A DNA stretch of 64,000 nucleotides, taken from contig JAFDVR010000007.1 of the NCBI GenBank assembly GCA_018268855.1, forward strand, positions 86,541 to 150,540. Direction: 5' to 3'. Origin of the DNA: Acidobacteriota bacterium (GTDB lineage Bacteria > Acidobacteriota > Terriglobia > Terriglobales > Acidobacteriaceae). This document shows positions 25,739-33,460 of the stretch, in pieces (positions within the stretch are counted from its first letter, which is position 1; each line of letters starts with the position of its first letter). The notes under the pieces are model-generated. The model did not search any database and was not told the DNA's origin. It saw only the letters and a list, made by a program, of their open reading frames with translations. Both the position numbers and the translations under genes were made by a program.

Positions 25739-26797
25739 CTATGCACTCACCTCTGCCGTGGCAAACGGCACATCGAACCGCTCACACCACTCCCGCAACT
25801 CCGCGAGCGTCTCTTCTCCAACAGTGATGCCACGTTCGCGATTGAGTTTCGCAGTGTGCGCCGAGCGTTCACCGGGAATAAGAATCTCTTCCACACCGGG
25901 TCTGCGCTTACCGCCCTTCAGTTGATCGATGGTGGTATCCATGCGCTGTTTGAATTCGTTCACATCCATGAAGGCCGCGATGTTGAAGAGGCAGAAGAAG
26001 TGTCCCACATCCTGCCTGCGGTCAAGATTTTTGTACATCGATCCGATGTTTGAACCGATCGCAGCGCCGGAGAGCACGCCGCTGAAGGTCTCCACCATGA
26101 GCGCGAGCGCGTAGCCTTTGTGGCCCGCCATGGTCAGCACGGTGCCCAGCAGCGCCTCCTGCGCGTCCGTTGTGGGATCGCCGTTGCGGTCCAGCGCCCA
26201 GCCTTCTGGAATGGGCTGCTTTTTTTTGTTCGCGGCGATGATGTTTCCGCGCGCCACGATGGAGGTAGCAAGATCGATCTTTACGTGGAAGCCCTTGTTC
26301 GTTGGAAACGAAGCCGCAATCGGATTCGTCCCAAAGAACGCATCCACGCCGCCCGCGGGCGACATCGCCGGTTCGCAGTTGGTCATCGCCAGCAGGACCA
26401 TGTCTTCATCCGCCGCGCGATTGCAGAAGTACGACAGCGCGCCGAAGTGCTGCGAGTTGCGGATGGTGGCCGCGGCCACGCCGTTCGCGCGCGCCAACGG
26501 CATCATCTTCTCCAGCGCCTTCATCGCCTGCACCTGGCCCAGGCCGTTGCCGGCATCGAGCGCCAGCACGCTGCCGCCATCGCGATCCACACTGAGCTCA
26601 GCAGCAGGGTTAATCAAGCCCTTCTCGATGCGTTGCAGATAGATGTTGAGGCGCGAGATGCCATGGGTCGACGTGCCGTGCACATCGGCGTCCACGAGCG
26701 AGCGCGCAAAGATACGCGCATCGCTCGCAGACACACCGGCCTTCTCAGCAAGTTGTGCTGCAAGACCGGTCAGATACTCAGGACTGAATCGAACCAT
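25739..26797 (-). CDS. Ldh-family oxidoreductase (candidate (R)-sulfolactate dehydrogenase, ComC-type)
   Basis: A 352-residue NAD(P)-dependent dehydrogenase of the malate/L-lactate (LDH2/MDH2) family. I choose ATG 26797, 11 bases after AAGGAG; the GTG at 26809 abuts it. Family motifs are DADVHGTSTHGISRLNIYLQ, the catalytic NSQHFGALSYF, FFGTNPIAASFPT and GHKGYALALMVETFSGVLSG. ComC members interconvert sulfopyruvate and (R)-3-sulfolactate; others act on malate, ureidoglycolate or sugar ketones. It lies between the sulfo-lyase large subunit and the D-2-hydroxyacid dehydrogenase. The pair of opposite-stereochemistry dehydrogenases beside SuyAB is the basis for the sulfolactate call. Confidence 0.9.
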   Translation of the reverse strand: MVRFSPEYLTGLAAQLAEKAGVSASDARIFARSLVDADVHGTSTHGISRLNIYLQRIEKGLINPAAELSVDRDGGSVLALDAGNGLGQVQAMKALEKMMPLARANGVAAATIRNSQHFGALSYFCNRAADEDMVLLAMTNCEPAMSPAGGVDAFFGTNPIAASFPTNKGFHVKIDLATSIVARGNIIAANKKKQPIPEGWALDRNGDPTTDAQEALLGTVLTMAGHKGYALALMVETFSGVLSGAAIGSNIGSMYKNLDRRQDVGHFFCLFNIAAFMDVNEFKQRMDTTIDQLKGGKRRPGVEEILIPGERSAHTAKLNRERGITVGEETLAELREWCERFDVPFATAEVSA

Positions 26798-26812
26798 GGA
26801 ACCCGCCACTCC

Positions 26813-27976
26813 TTATGCGCTGCGATACAGCTTGGTCATCACAAACTCGCGATGGCCGAGGGCCTCCGCTGCCGTTAGGCGTCCGTTGGCGGTGCGCACC
26901 ACCATGTCCAGAAGCGCGTCACCGGCCTCGTCGATGGTCATCTCGCCCTGCAAGATCTTCGACACATCCACATCGATGTGTTCGGACATCGTCGCCACCG
27001 TCTTCGGATTGCCGGAGAGCTTGATGACTGGTTCAATCGGATTGCCGATGACGTTGCCCTGTCCTGTGGGGAAGAGATGAATCACCGCTCCAGATGCGGC
27101 CCACAGTGTAACTGCTTCTGCCGCAGCACTGGAGGTATCCATAAACCAAAGGCCCGGCTTGGTGGGCGCAACCGCAGGAGGAAGGCAGCCGACGAACTTC
27201 GTCTTCTTGCCCAGCTTCTCCACGTTGCCCAGCGCCTTCTCTTCAATCGTCGTCAGGCCGCCGGCGATGTTGCCCTTCGTCGGTTGCGACTCAGACAGAT
27301 CGTTCTTCTTCTGATCGAAGACGAGTTTTGTGTAGTCCTCAAATGCTGCGAAAAAGTCTTTGCGCACCTGCTCGTCCGCAGCCTTTGCGGCCACAATGTG
27401 TTCCGCGCCGGTGAGTTCGCTCGTTTCGCCAAAGGAGGCCGTGCCGCCCATTGCGCAGTGCTTGTCGATCACGTTGCCCACGGTGGGGCAGCTTGCCAGT
27501 CCGGTCGTCGTGTCGCTCTCGCCGCACTTCACGCTGATATACAGCTCATGCAGATCGCACTCGGTGCGCTGCAACTCCGACGCCCACTGCACAAACTCCT
27601 TCGCCTTGTATGAAGCATCGGCGATGGTCCGGATGTCGCCCTTGCCTTCAATGGAGAAGCCCGCGACGGGCTTGCCTGTTTTGGCAATGCCATCCACGAT
27701 GCGCTTCGTCCATCCCGCTTCAATGCCGATCACGATTACAGCGGCAACATTGGGGTTGGAGCCCGTGCCGATCATCGTGCGGAAGTGCAACTCCAGATCT
27801 TCGCCAAACTGCAAACGTCCATACGCGTGCGGCAGCGCGAGCGTGCCTTTGATGTTGTTGCCCACCGCCTCGCAGGCAGCGTTGGAGATATCGTCCACCG
27901 GCAGAATGATGACATGGTTGCGCACGCCTACGCGCCCGTTTTCGCGCCTGTAGCCAAGAACCTTGCGCTGTGCCAT
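26813..27976 (-). CDS. suyB: UxaA-family lyase large subunit, SuyB-like ((2R)-sulfolactate sulfo-lyase)
   Basis: A 387-residue protein starting at ATG 27976 ([20 protein letters not shown]). The frame stays open upstream, but that extension overlaps suyA in another frame and has no domain. It belongs to the altronate/galactarate dehydratase C-terminal family but lacks the N-terminal SAF domain, which is a separate gene, as in SuyA plus SuyB. Where UxaA has SHTYGCSQLG this protein has [13 protein letters not shown], without the cysteine. [20 protein letters not shown] and the ending [13 protein letters not shown] also match my recollection of SuyB. SuyAB splits (R)-sulfolactate into pyruvate and sulfite. 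Altronate or galactarate dehydratase is the alternative. Confidence 0.82.
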   Translation of the reverse strand: MAQRKVLGYRRENGRVGVRNHVIILPVDDISNAACEAVGNNIKGTLALPHAYGRLQFGEDLELHFRTMIGTGSNPNVAAVIVIGIEAGWTKRIVDGIAKTGKPVAGFSIEGKGDIRTIADASYKAKEFVQWASELQRTECDLHELYISVKCGESDTTTGLASCPTVGNVIDKHCAMGGTASFGETSELTGAEHIVAAKAADEQVRKDFFAAFEDYTKLVFDQKKNDLSESQPTKGNIAGGLTTIEEKALGNVEKLGKKTKFVGCLPPAVAPTKPGLWFMDTSSAAAEAVTLWAASGAVIHLFPTGQGNVIGNPIEPVIKLSGNPKTVATMSEHIDVDVSKILQGEMTIDEAGDALLDMVVRTANGRLTAAEALGHREFVMTKLYRSA

Positions 27977-28257
27977 TATGCCCACCTCGTCGTCTTCAGA
28001 TTGTGTGTGTGAACGTGGTGCCCAGCTTTGACCGGCTGCACGATCGTGCCGATCGGGCAAGCATACTTGGTCACCACATCGCCCACGGCAAAGTCCTTCA
28101 GCGCCAGCTTGTGGCCCAGCGGAATCGCCTCTTCCGACTTCGCCTTCAGCGAAGAGTTGTCGGACAGAATGCGGCCTGTGCAATCGATGCCCGGCTCCAA
28201 ATCCACCACGGCAACGCCAACGTTGTCCTCTGGATCGTGTACTAAAAAATGAATCAT
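27976..28257 (-). CDS. suyA: SAF-domain small subunit, SuyA-like
   Basis: A 93-residue SAF-domain protein, about 10 kDa, the size of the small subunit of (2R)-sulfolactate sulfo-lyase. It has the pattern [18 protein letters not shown], then [25 protein letters not shown] and the ending [14 protein letters not shown]. The HN(L/V)KTxRW tail is, from memory, typical of SuyA, whereas E. coli UxaA continues from HAHNTRTNL into its large domain. The stop TAA overlaps the start of the large subunit (TAATG). It lies 39 bp downstream of the aldehyde dehydrogenase. Confidence 0.82.
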   Translation of the reverse strand: MIHFLVHDPEDNVGVAVVDLEPGIDCTGRILSDNSSLKAKSEEAIPLGHKLALKDFAVGDVVTKYACPIGTIVQPVKAGHHVHTHNLKTTRWA

Positions 28258-28296
28258 CGTTCGTCCCTTTCCAAAATTCGTCGTTACTGCACCCGC

Positions 28297-29739
28297 CTAT
28301 ATCGCTCCGAGGGAGACGTGCTTTGTCTCAAGAAATGCGTCGAGTCCTTCGTATCCAAGCTCGCGTCCCCAGCCGCTTTCCTTTACGCCGCCAAAGGGAG
28401 CCGTGCTCGTAGTGGGCGCGCCGTCGTTGATACCAATCGTGCCTGCCTCCATCTGTTCGCTGAGGCGGAAGATGCGGGCCATATCACGCGTCATCGCATA
28501 GGCGCTCAGGCCATACTCCGATGCGTTCGCGCGCCGGATGCCTTCCTCTTCCGTCTCAAAGCTCCCAAGCGGCGCAATGGGCGCGAAGGTCTCTTCGCAC
28601 ATGCAGGCTGCGGAGTCGCACACGTTCTCCAGCACCGTGGGCTGCAGAAAAAATCCGGCGGAATCCTTCACGCGTTCGCCACCGGCAAGCACGCGCGCGC
28701 CTTTCGATACGGCATCGTGAATCTGCGCAAGCGCACCGTCGAGTGCGGTCTGGTTCACCACCGGGCCAACATCCATGCCGGGCTGAAGTCCATCGCCTGT
28801 CTTCAACTTCGCAACGGCGGCGCAGAAGCGCTCGACGAACTCTTTGTAGATGCCCTTCTGCACGTAGATGCGATTCGCGGCGATGCATGACTGGCCGGTG
28901 TTGCGGAACTTCGCGATGATCGTCTCGCGCACGGCAACATCCAGATCGCAGTCATCGAATACGAGCACAGGTGCGAGGCCGCCGAGTTCGAGGCAGAGCG
29001 GCTTGATCTTGTCCGCCGCCGCGCGAATGAGCGACTGGCCCACGCGCGTCGATCCGGTAAAGCTAATCTTGCGGCAGATGGGATTGCCCACGAACTCGTT
29101 TGAGATCATTGCAGCATCGCCGATGACAAGCTGAAACACTCCCGCAGGAACACCTGCGGCCTGCATACATTCAGCAAGCAGCACGCAGGAGATCGGCGTC
29201 TGGCTCGCGGGCTTCAGCACTACCGGACATCCCGCGGCCAGGGCTGGAGCGGCCTTGCGGACGGAGAGAACAAGCGGAAAGTTCCACGGCGCAATCGCAC
29301 CCACAACACCAATGGGGGTCTTCACCACCAGATTGCGTTTGCCGTTGACCTGCGGCGGAATCACGCGGCCATACACGCGGCGCGCTTCTTCGGCGAACCA
29401 GCGCAGATGGTCCTCCGACATGTTTACTTCGCCTTCGCTCTGCGCGAGTGGCTTGCCGTTCTCCAGCGTGATGGCGCGCGCGATCTCGGCTTTGCGGCGT
29501 ACCAGTTCGTCCGCAACGCGATGCAGAAACGCGCCTCGCTCTTTCGCCGATTTTGCCCGCCACTCATGGAACGCAGCGGCAGCGTTGTCCATCGCGCGCT
29601 TCAGCATTGCGGCGTCGATCTTCGACACTTCGGCAAACGGCTGCGCGGTTGCAGGATTTACTACCTGCATCGTGTCTTCCGTGTAGACCCATTCGCCCCC
29701 GATGTATGAGCCGTAGTTGCGGGCTGCGTTCTCCGCCAT
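28297..29739 (-). CDS. NAD(P)-dependent aldehyde dehydrogenase (candidate sulfolactaldehyde dehydrogenase)
   Basis: A 480-residue soluble aldehyde dehydrogenase in the succinate-semialdehyde dehydrogenase (GabD) group. Motifs: [21 protein letters not shown] (cofactor region), [13 protein letters not shown], catalytic Glu251 in LELGGLAP and nucleophile Cys285 in [14 protein letters not shown]. The sulfolactaldehyde dehydrogenase of the Pseudomonas sulfo-Entner-Doudoroff pathway is also GabD-like. Placed between an isomerase/kinase pair and suyAB, it would oxidise 3-sulfolactaldehyde from the aldolase to (S)-sulfolactate. AGGAGAAGGC precedes the start. Oxidation of succinate or 2-oxoglutarate semialdehyde is the fallback. 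Confidence 0.92.
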   Translation of the reverse strand: MAENAARNYGSYIGGEWVYTEDTMQVVNPATAQPFAEVSKIDAAMLKRAMDNAAAAFHEWRAKSAKERGAFLHRVADELVRRKAEIARAITLENGKPLAQSEGEVNMSEDHLRWFAEEARRVYGRVIPPQVNGKRNLVVKTPIGVVGAIAPWNFPLVLSVRKAAPALAAGCPVVLKPASQTPISCVLLAECMQAAGVPAGVFQLVIGDAAMISNEFVGNPICRKISFTGSTRVGQSLIRAAADKIKPLCLELGGLAPVLVFDDCDLDVAVRETIIAKFRNTGQSCIAANRIYVQKGIYKEFVERFCAAVAKLKTGDGLQPGMDVGPVVNQTALDGALAQIHDAVSKGARVLAGGERVKDSAGFFLQPTVLENVCDSAACMCEETFAPIAPLGSFETEEEGIRRANASEYGLSAYAMTRDMARIFRLSEQMEAGTIGINDGAPTTSTAPFGGVKESGWGRELGYEGLDAFLETKHVSLGAI

Positions 29740-29768
29740 GCCTTCTCCTCAATGCCCCTGCACGTCTT

Positions 29769-31121
29769 TCAGCCGTGCCAATCCAGTTTCAACAGGCGCG
29801 CGAACCGCTGCAGCACGTCTGCGTTGCGCCCGTAGTGCAGTGTTACGTGGTGCGGCAGGCCCGCGTGCAGCAGCCGCTCAAATCGTGCGTATACATCGCC
29901 ACCGTCTACCTGCACCAGCAGACTGTTGCCGCTCACGTGGCGGCGCGGCGGAATCGCATCGCCTTCCAACGCGGCGAGGTGGTAGCGGTTGTCGCAGCGC
30001 CACAACCGCGAAATAGTCACAGGCGATCCCGTCTGCAACTCGCCGTCTACAACAGAAGGACGTGCGCCGTTGAAGTGCTCGCCCAGCGACGGCCCCTGCT
30101 CGCAACCCACGGCGTTGCACATATCCAGCGGCGCCATGCCCGGATGCCAGAAGAACGCCGTCTCATCGTCGTGCTCCAGCCAGTCCGTAAGAAATCCAAT
30201 GCCAATGCCGAGCAGGCTTGTCACCAGCCCCGAGAGCGCGCCGTCCACATCGCCTTCAATCGAAACAGGCGTGCCTTCTGCGGTCAGTCGCGAGACAGCA
30301 AGATACGGCCAGTGGCCGAGCATGTTTGGCAGCTCAGGCCAGCATTGCAGCGCAAGTCCTTGCAGGCTCATCTCCGCCATCAGGTCTTTCATGGCGAGAT
30401 AGAAGCGCGAGTTCATCTCCAGCATCTCGTCGGGCGCGGCATCTTTTCCGCCGGTGATGGGCAGCTTGAGCGCGCGGGCGATCTTGAGGTCTTCCGCTAC
30501 GCGGTCTTCCGCAATCTCGCGTACGCGATCGATGAACTGCGGCAAGCTGAGTGAGTGCATCTGCAAGCCGAAGGTCTGGCGGATAAGGAATGGGTCGGCG
30601 GCGAGATCGATGAAGCCGGGCACGTGCGTTCCGATCACGCCGAGCTTTGCACGGCGCAGGCGCTGCACCGTGGCGCAGAGGGCGACGGCGCGCTTCAATG
30701 AATCGGCAATCTCCTCCGGTGCTCCATAGACAAACTCAAACGGCCGCTGCGCCTGCCGGTAGATCGATGCCCACAGATGCTGGCCGACCAGAGCGCAGGA
30801 GCTTACTTTGCCGTCGCCGGGCCGTTCGGGCGTGCCCCACAGGATGACGGGATCGCTCCAGCGCTGGCTCACCGTAAAGGCGAACTGCCCGTCAGCGATG
30901 GAGGGTTGAATCACTACCAGAGCGTTGCACTGTGCGGCTTCGATCTCGTCCATCGCGGTGTTCACCGTCTGATCGTCGTTCACGATGCGGTCCGCGCCGA
31001 TGCATTGGAAGCCGCAGCCTTTCATCGCTGCAATGGCGCGCTCGCGAATCTCGCGGCTCCACTCCTGATCGAACCCTGGACGTTTGCGGCTGAAGATCAG
31101 CACGCCCACTTTCATCGTCAT
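29769..31121 (-). CDS. L-fucose/L-arabinose isomerase-fold sugar isomerase (candidate sulfoquinovose isomerase)
   Basis: A 450-residue protein of the L-fucose isomerase-like family. The N-terminal alpha/beta domain holds VGVLIFSRKRPGFDQE and the loop NALVVIQPSIADGQ. The C-terminal part has the metal-site segments LQCWPELPNMLGHWPYLAVS, IEGDVDGALSG and FFWHPGMAPLDMCN, with Glu, Asp and His as likely ligands. The start ATGA overlaps the stop of the kinase gene, so the two are translationally coupled. In sulfo-EMP2 and sulfo-transaldolase pathways, isomerases of this fold (SqvD-type, from memory) convert sulfoquinovose to sulfofructose. Coupling to a fructose-6-phosphate-kinase homologue supports an aldose-to-ketose step, not a fucose pathway. 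Confidence 0.85.
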   Translation of the reverse strand: MTMKVGVLIFSRKRPGFDQEWSREIRERAIAAMKGCGFQCIGADRIVNDDQTVNTAMDEIEAAQCNALVVIQPSIADGQFAFTVSQRWSDPVILWGTPERPGDGKVSSCALVGQHLWASIYRQAQRPFEFVYGAPEEIADSLKRAVALCATVQRLRRAKLGVIGTHVPGFIDLAADPFLIRQTFGLQMHSLSLPQFIDRVREIAEDRVAEDLKIARALKLPITGGKDAAPDEMLEMNSRFYLAMKDLMAEMSLQGLALQCWPELPNMLGHWPYLAVSRLTAEGTPVSIEGDVDGALSGLVTSLLGIGIGFLTDWLEHDDETAFFWHPGMAPLDMCNAVGCEQGPSLGEHFNGARPSVVDGELQTGSPVTISRLWRCDNRYHLAALEGDAIPPRRHVSGNSLLVQVDGGDVYARFERLLHAGLPHHVTLHYGRNADVLQRFARLLKLDWHG

Positions 31122-32323
31122 TGCACACCCACTTTCGATTGCACGCCTGGAAATCCAGAAATAAATGGCGTGAGTTCGCCGATGAGCGGCGAAAGATATT
31201 CGCGAAATCTGTCATTGACCGCCAGAGGCCCATCGCTGAGCCACTCCGCTGGTATCGGATGCTCGTGCCCGGCGACAGCTTCCAGATCGACAAGACCCGT
31301 TCCGGCGCCGCCCGACTCGTCCAGAGGAAGCAGAGTCACCATCTTGTCGGTTTCGCCGCGCGCGAGCGACTGCACAGCCGCGCGGCCAACAGCCTCGGCG
31401 TCGGCGAGATCTTGTCTGGAGACGAGCGCGACGGAGCAGCGGCCAAGCAGTCCCGGCTTTTCGCTGCGGCAGCGGATGCCGAGGTTTTCCGCCACGAAAT
31501 CGGCAAGATGCTGGCCGACGCCGCTGGTCATGGGACGCTTGAGGGGATCGGCCTGCGCCGCCGAAACGGTCTCAAACACCAGTTTGCCCGCGGCATCGCG
31601 AATGCCTTCTGAGACCACAACCACGGCCCAGCCGTGCTTTCCGACTATCCGGTCCAGGTCGCCTAGAAACGCAGATCGGTCAAAGGGGAGCTCCGGCACA
31701 TAGACAAGGTGAGGAGCATCGCCGCTGTCGGCAATCGCAAGCGTGGACGCGGCGGCGAGCCAGCCAACATTGCGCCCCATCGTTTCCAGTACCGTGACCG
31801 GCTGCGGAAGCGAGCGAAGATCGGCCCCCAGCTCGCGGGTGGCCTGCGCGATGTAGCGGGCCGCGCTCGCGTATCCGGGGCAACGGTCCGTTTCGGCAAT
31901 ATCGTTGTCCACCGTCTTCGGAACGCCGATGGCCTGAATGTCCATGCCGGCGGCTCGGCAGTAGGTGGTGACGATCTGCGCGCCGCGCATGGTGCCGTTG
32001 CCGCCCATGAAGAGGAGATAACGGACGTCCAGTTGCTTCAGGGTATGGACGATGCGCTCCATCTCCTCGTCCGAGGGTTTGTGGCGGGAGGAGCCGAGGG
32101 CCGCTCCGGGACTGTTCCGCAGCAGGTTGAGCTGGTGAGTGTCGAGACCGGTCAGGTCGGCTATGTCATTTTCCACCAGACCTTTTACCCCAAACCGCGC
32201 ACCAAAGATGCTGCCGATGACGGTGTGCCTGCGGGCCTCCTGGAGCGCGGCGCTCAGGCTTGCGTTGAAGACCGCAGTCGGTCCTCCGCCCTGGATCACC
32301 ATCAGGTTTGCGGATGCAGGCAT
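31118..32323 (-). CDS. 6-phosphofructokinase-family kinase (candidate sulfofructose 1-kinase)
   Basis: A 401-residue PfkA-superfamily kinase, longer than the roughly 320-residue bacterial PfkA. The phosphate-donor loop is QGGGPTAVFN (11-20) and GGNGT (107-111); the catalytic loop is PKTVDND (135-141), and MGRNVGWLA is at 182-190. Gly110 is the ATP-type residue, whereas Lys136 in PKT is typical of PPi-dependent enzymes, so the donor is ambiguous. PFK phosphorylates C1 of fructose-6-phosphate; sulfofructose carries a sulfonate where that phosphate sits, so this family is chemically suited to make sulfofructose-1-phosphate. It is the first gene of the sulfonate operon, translationally coupled to the isomerase. 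A second housekeeping PFK elsewhere cannot be excluded. Confidence 0.92.
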   Translation of the reverse strand: MPASANLMVIQGGGPTAVFNASLSAALQEARRHTVIGSIFGARFGVKGLVENDIADLTGLDTHQLNLLRNSPGAALGSSRHKPSDEEMERIVHTLKQLDVRYLLFMGGNGTMRGAQIVTTYCRAAGMDIQAIGVPKTVDNDIAETDRCPGYASAARYIAQATRELGADLRSLPQPVTVLETMGRNVGWLAAASTLAIADSGDAPHLVYVPELPFDRSAFLGDLDRIVGKHGWAVVVVSEGIRDAAGKLVFETVSAAQADPLKRPMTSGVGQHLADFVAENLGIRCRSEKPGLLGRCSVALVSRQDLADAEAVGRAAVQSLARGETDKMVTLLPLDESGGAGTGLVDLEAVAGHEHPIPAEWLSDGPLAVNDRFREYLSPLIGELTPFISGFPGVQSKVGVQ

Positions 32324-32349
32324 AGGTACTCTCTCTGTAGAGTCCGCAG

Positions 32350-32377
32350 CCTATAATCGATTGTGAATGATTGTCAA
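32350..32377 (-). promoter_or_regulatory. Sulfonate operon promoter with ATCGAT operator
   Basis: On the minus strand TTGACA (32377-32372), a 16-bp spacer and TATAGG (32355-32350) lie 27 bp upstream of the kinase gene start. The spacer holds ATCGAT at 32356-32361, directly next to the -10 box, so a bound regulator would block RNA polymerase. Confidence 0.65.
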
Positions 32378-32473
32378 TGAGGCGGTGCTCCAATCCAATG
32401 CAGAGTGCGTATTAAAGTATTGATTTAATAAAGAATTGGCGATTATTTTGAGTTCATCGAGCTTAGGTCGTGA

Positions 32474-32521
32474 GCAATCGATTAGCATCGATTGACATCT
32501 CTCCGGCGCGCTGCCTATAGT
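32474..32521 (+). promoter_or_regulatory. Promoter with two ATCGAT operators, TIM/oxidoreductase unit
   Basis: TTGACA (32492-32497), an 18-bp spacer and TATAGT (32516-32521) precede the TIM-barrel gene. ATCGAT centres at 32477-32482 and 32487-32492 are exactly 10 bp apart, one helical turn, and the second overlaps the -35 box. The layout repeats that at 14229-14283. Confidence 0.7.
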
Positions 32522-32560
32522 TCTCCAGGAACAAATTGAGGGCGTGGAGGTATGGCGCGC

Positions 32561-33460
32561 ATGGCGATGGTGAGCCGCAGAGAAATGGTGCAGGGCCTGG
32601 CCGCGATGGCTGCATACGGTGCAGCTTCAGCAAAAGGCATTGCTGCGCCGGCGGGAGGGCACCCGGGTATCCGTTTTGGAGTGCAGTTGAATGCTTTTCC
32701 CATCAATCCGGAGAAGTTCGAAACGTTTCTGGATACCCTGGCCGAGGTGAAGCGGATTGGCTATCAGGGTTTTGAAAGCAGTTTCCGAAATGTGATGCCG
32801 CAATTCGGCTCCCCCGCAATGGCACGCCGCAAGATTGAGGCAAGCGGGCTGACATTTGTGGGCGTCCATATCTTTCTGCCGAATGAGAAATATGACCCTG
32901 TGACCAAATTTGCGCCGAAGGAGCTTTACCAGAAGGTCGCCCGCGGAGGAGCTTCGCTGGGTGCGAAGTATCTCATCGTGAGTGGATTACCGGTTGCGAA
33001 CGAGCGTGAACTGAAGCAAAAGATTGATGGATTGAACGAGGCGGGGCGGTTTGCGAAGTCGGCAGGCATCCGGCTGGCGTATCACAATCATTGGCCGGAG
33101 TTTCAATCGAAGGTGGGGCCAAAGGGCGAGATTGAGGCCCTCTATACGGAGACCGATCCGTCCGTAGTTTCGTTTGTGCTGGATGCGGGACACGCCTATC
33201 GCGGAGGGGCCGATGTGCCTGCCTTTATCCGGAAACATTCAAAACGTATCGTCGCATTTCACTTTCGCGATTACCGCAACGGGCGCCTGGTATCGCTGGG
33301 GCAGGGCACGTTTCCTATCCGGCAGGTTGCGGAGACGATTAAACAGATTGGATGGAAGGGCTGGGTCGAGAACGAAGAGGAGCGCGAAGATCTTTCCAAA
33401 ACCGGAGCCCAGGTAATTGAACCAGCTTACAAAGCCTTGAAGGAGGCCTTCTCTCGATGA
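32561..33460 (+). CDS. Tat-exported xylose isomerase-like TIM-barrel protein (3)
   Basis: A 299-residue protein starting at ATG 32561, ten bases after GGAGG; the ATG at 32552 is only one base from it. The Tat motif is SRREMVQGLAAMAAYG. The barrel has the strands GIRFGVQLNAFPIN, YQGFESSF, RLAYHNHWPEF, SFVLDAGHAYRGG and RIVAFHFRDYRNG, giving a probable metal site of Glu, His and Asp residues. It is paralogous to the protein at 13274-14140. It overlaps the oxidoreductase gene by four bases and shares the operator-bearing promoter divergent from the sulfonate operon. It probably acts on a keto-glycoside intermediate in the periplasm; the reaction is not established. Confidence 0.86.
   Translation: MAMVSRREMVQGLAAMAAYGAASAKGIAAPAGGHPGIRFGVQLNAFPINPEKFETFLDTLAEVKRIGYQGFESSFRNVMPQFGSPAMARRKIEASGLTFVGVHIFLPNEKYDPVTKFAPKELYQKVARGGASLGAKYLIVSGLPVANERELKQKIDGLNEAGRFAKSAGIRLAYHNHWPEFQSKVGPKGEIEALYTETDPSVVSFVLDAGHAYRGGADVPAFIRKHSKRIVAFHFRDYRNGRLVSLGQGTFPIRQVAETIKQIGWKGWVENEEEREDLSKTGAQVIEPAYKALKEAFSR

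Noticed and set aside
24894..25925. 343-codon plus-strand open frame over the D-2-hydroxyacid dehydrogenase
   Set aside because: Antisense shadow with no recognisable domain; the opposite strand has complete active-site motifs.
27977..28183. N-terminal extension of the SuyB frame upstream of 27976
   Set aside because: It overlaps suyA in another frame, has low-complexity composition, and the ATG at 27976 starts exactly at the family N-terminus.
26813..28257. Altronate dehydratase for galacturonate breakdown
   Set aside because: No uronate isomerase, altronate reductase or KDG kinase/aldolase is nearby; SAF and large domains are separate and the UxaA cysteine motif is absent. Kept only as the fallback.
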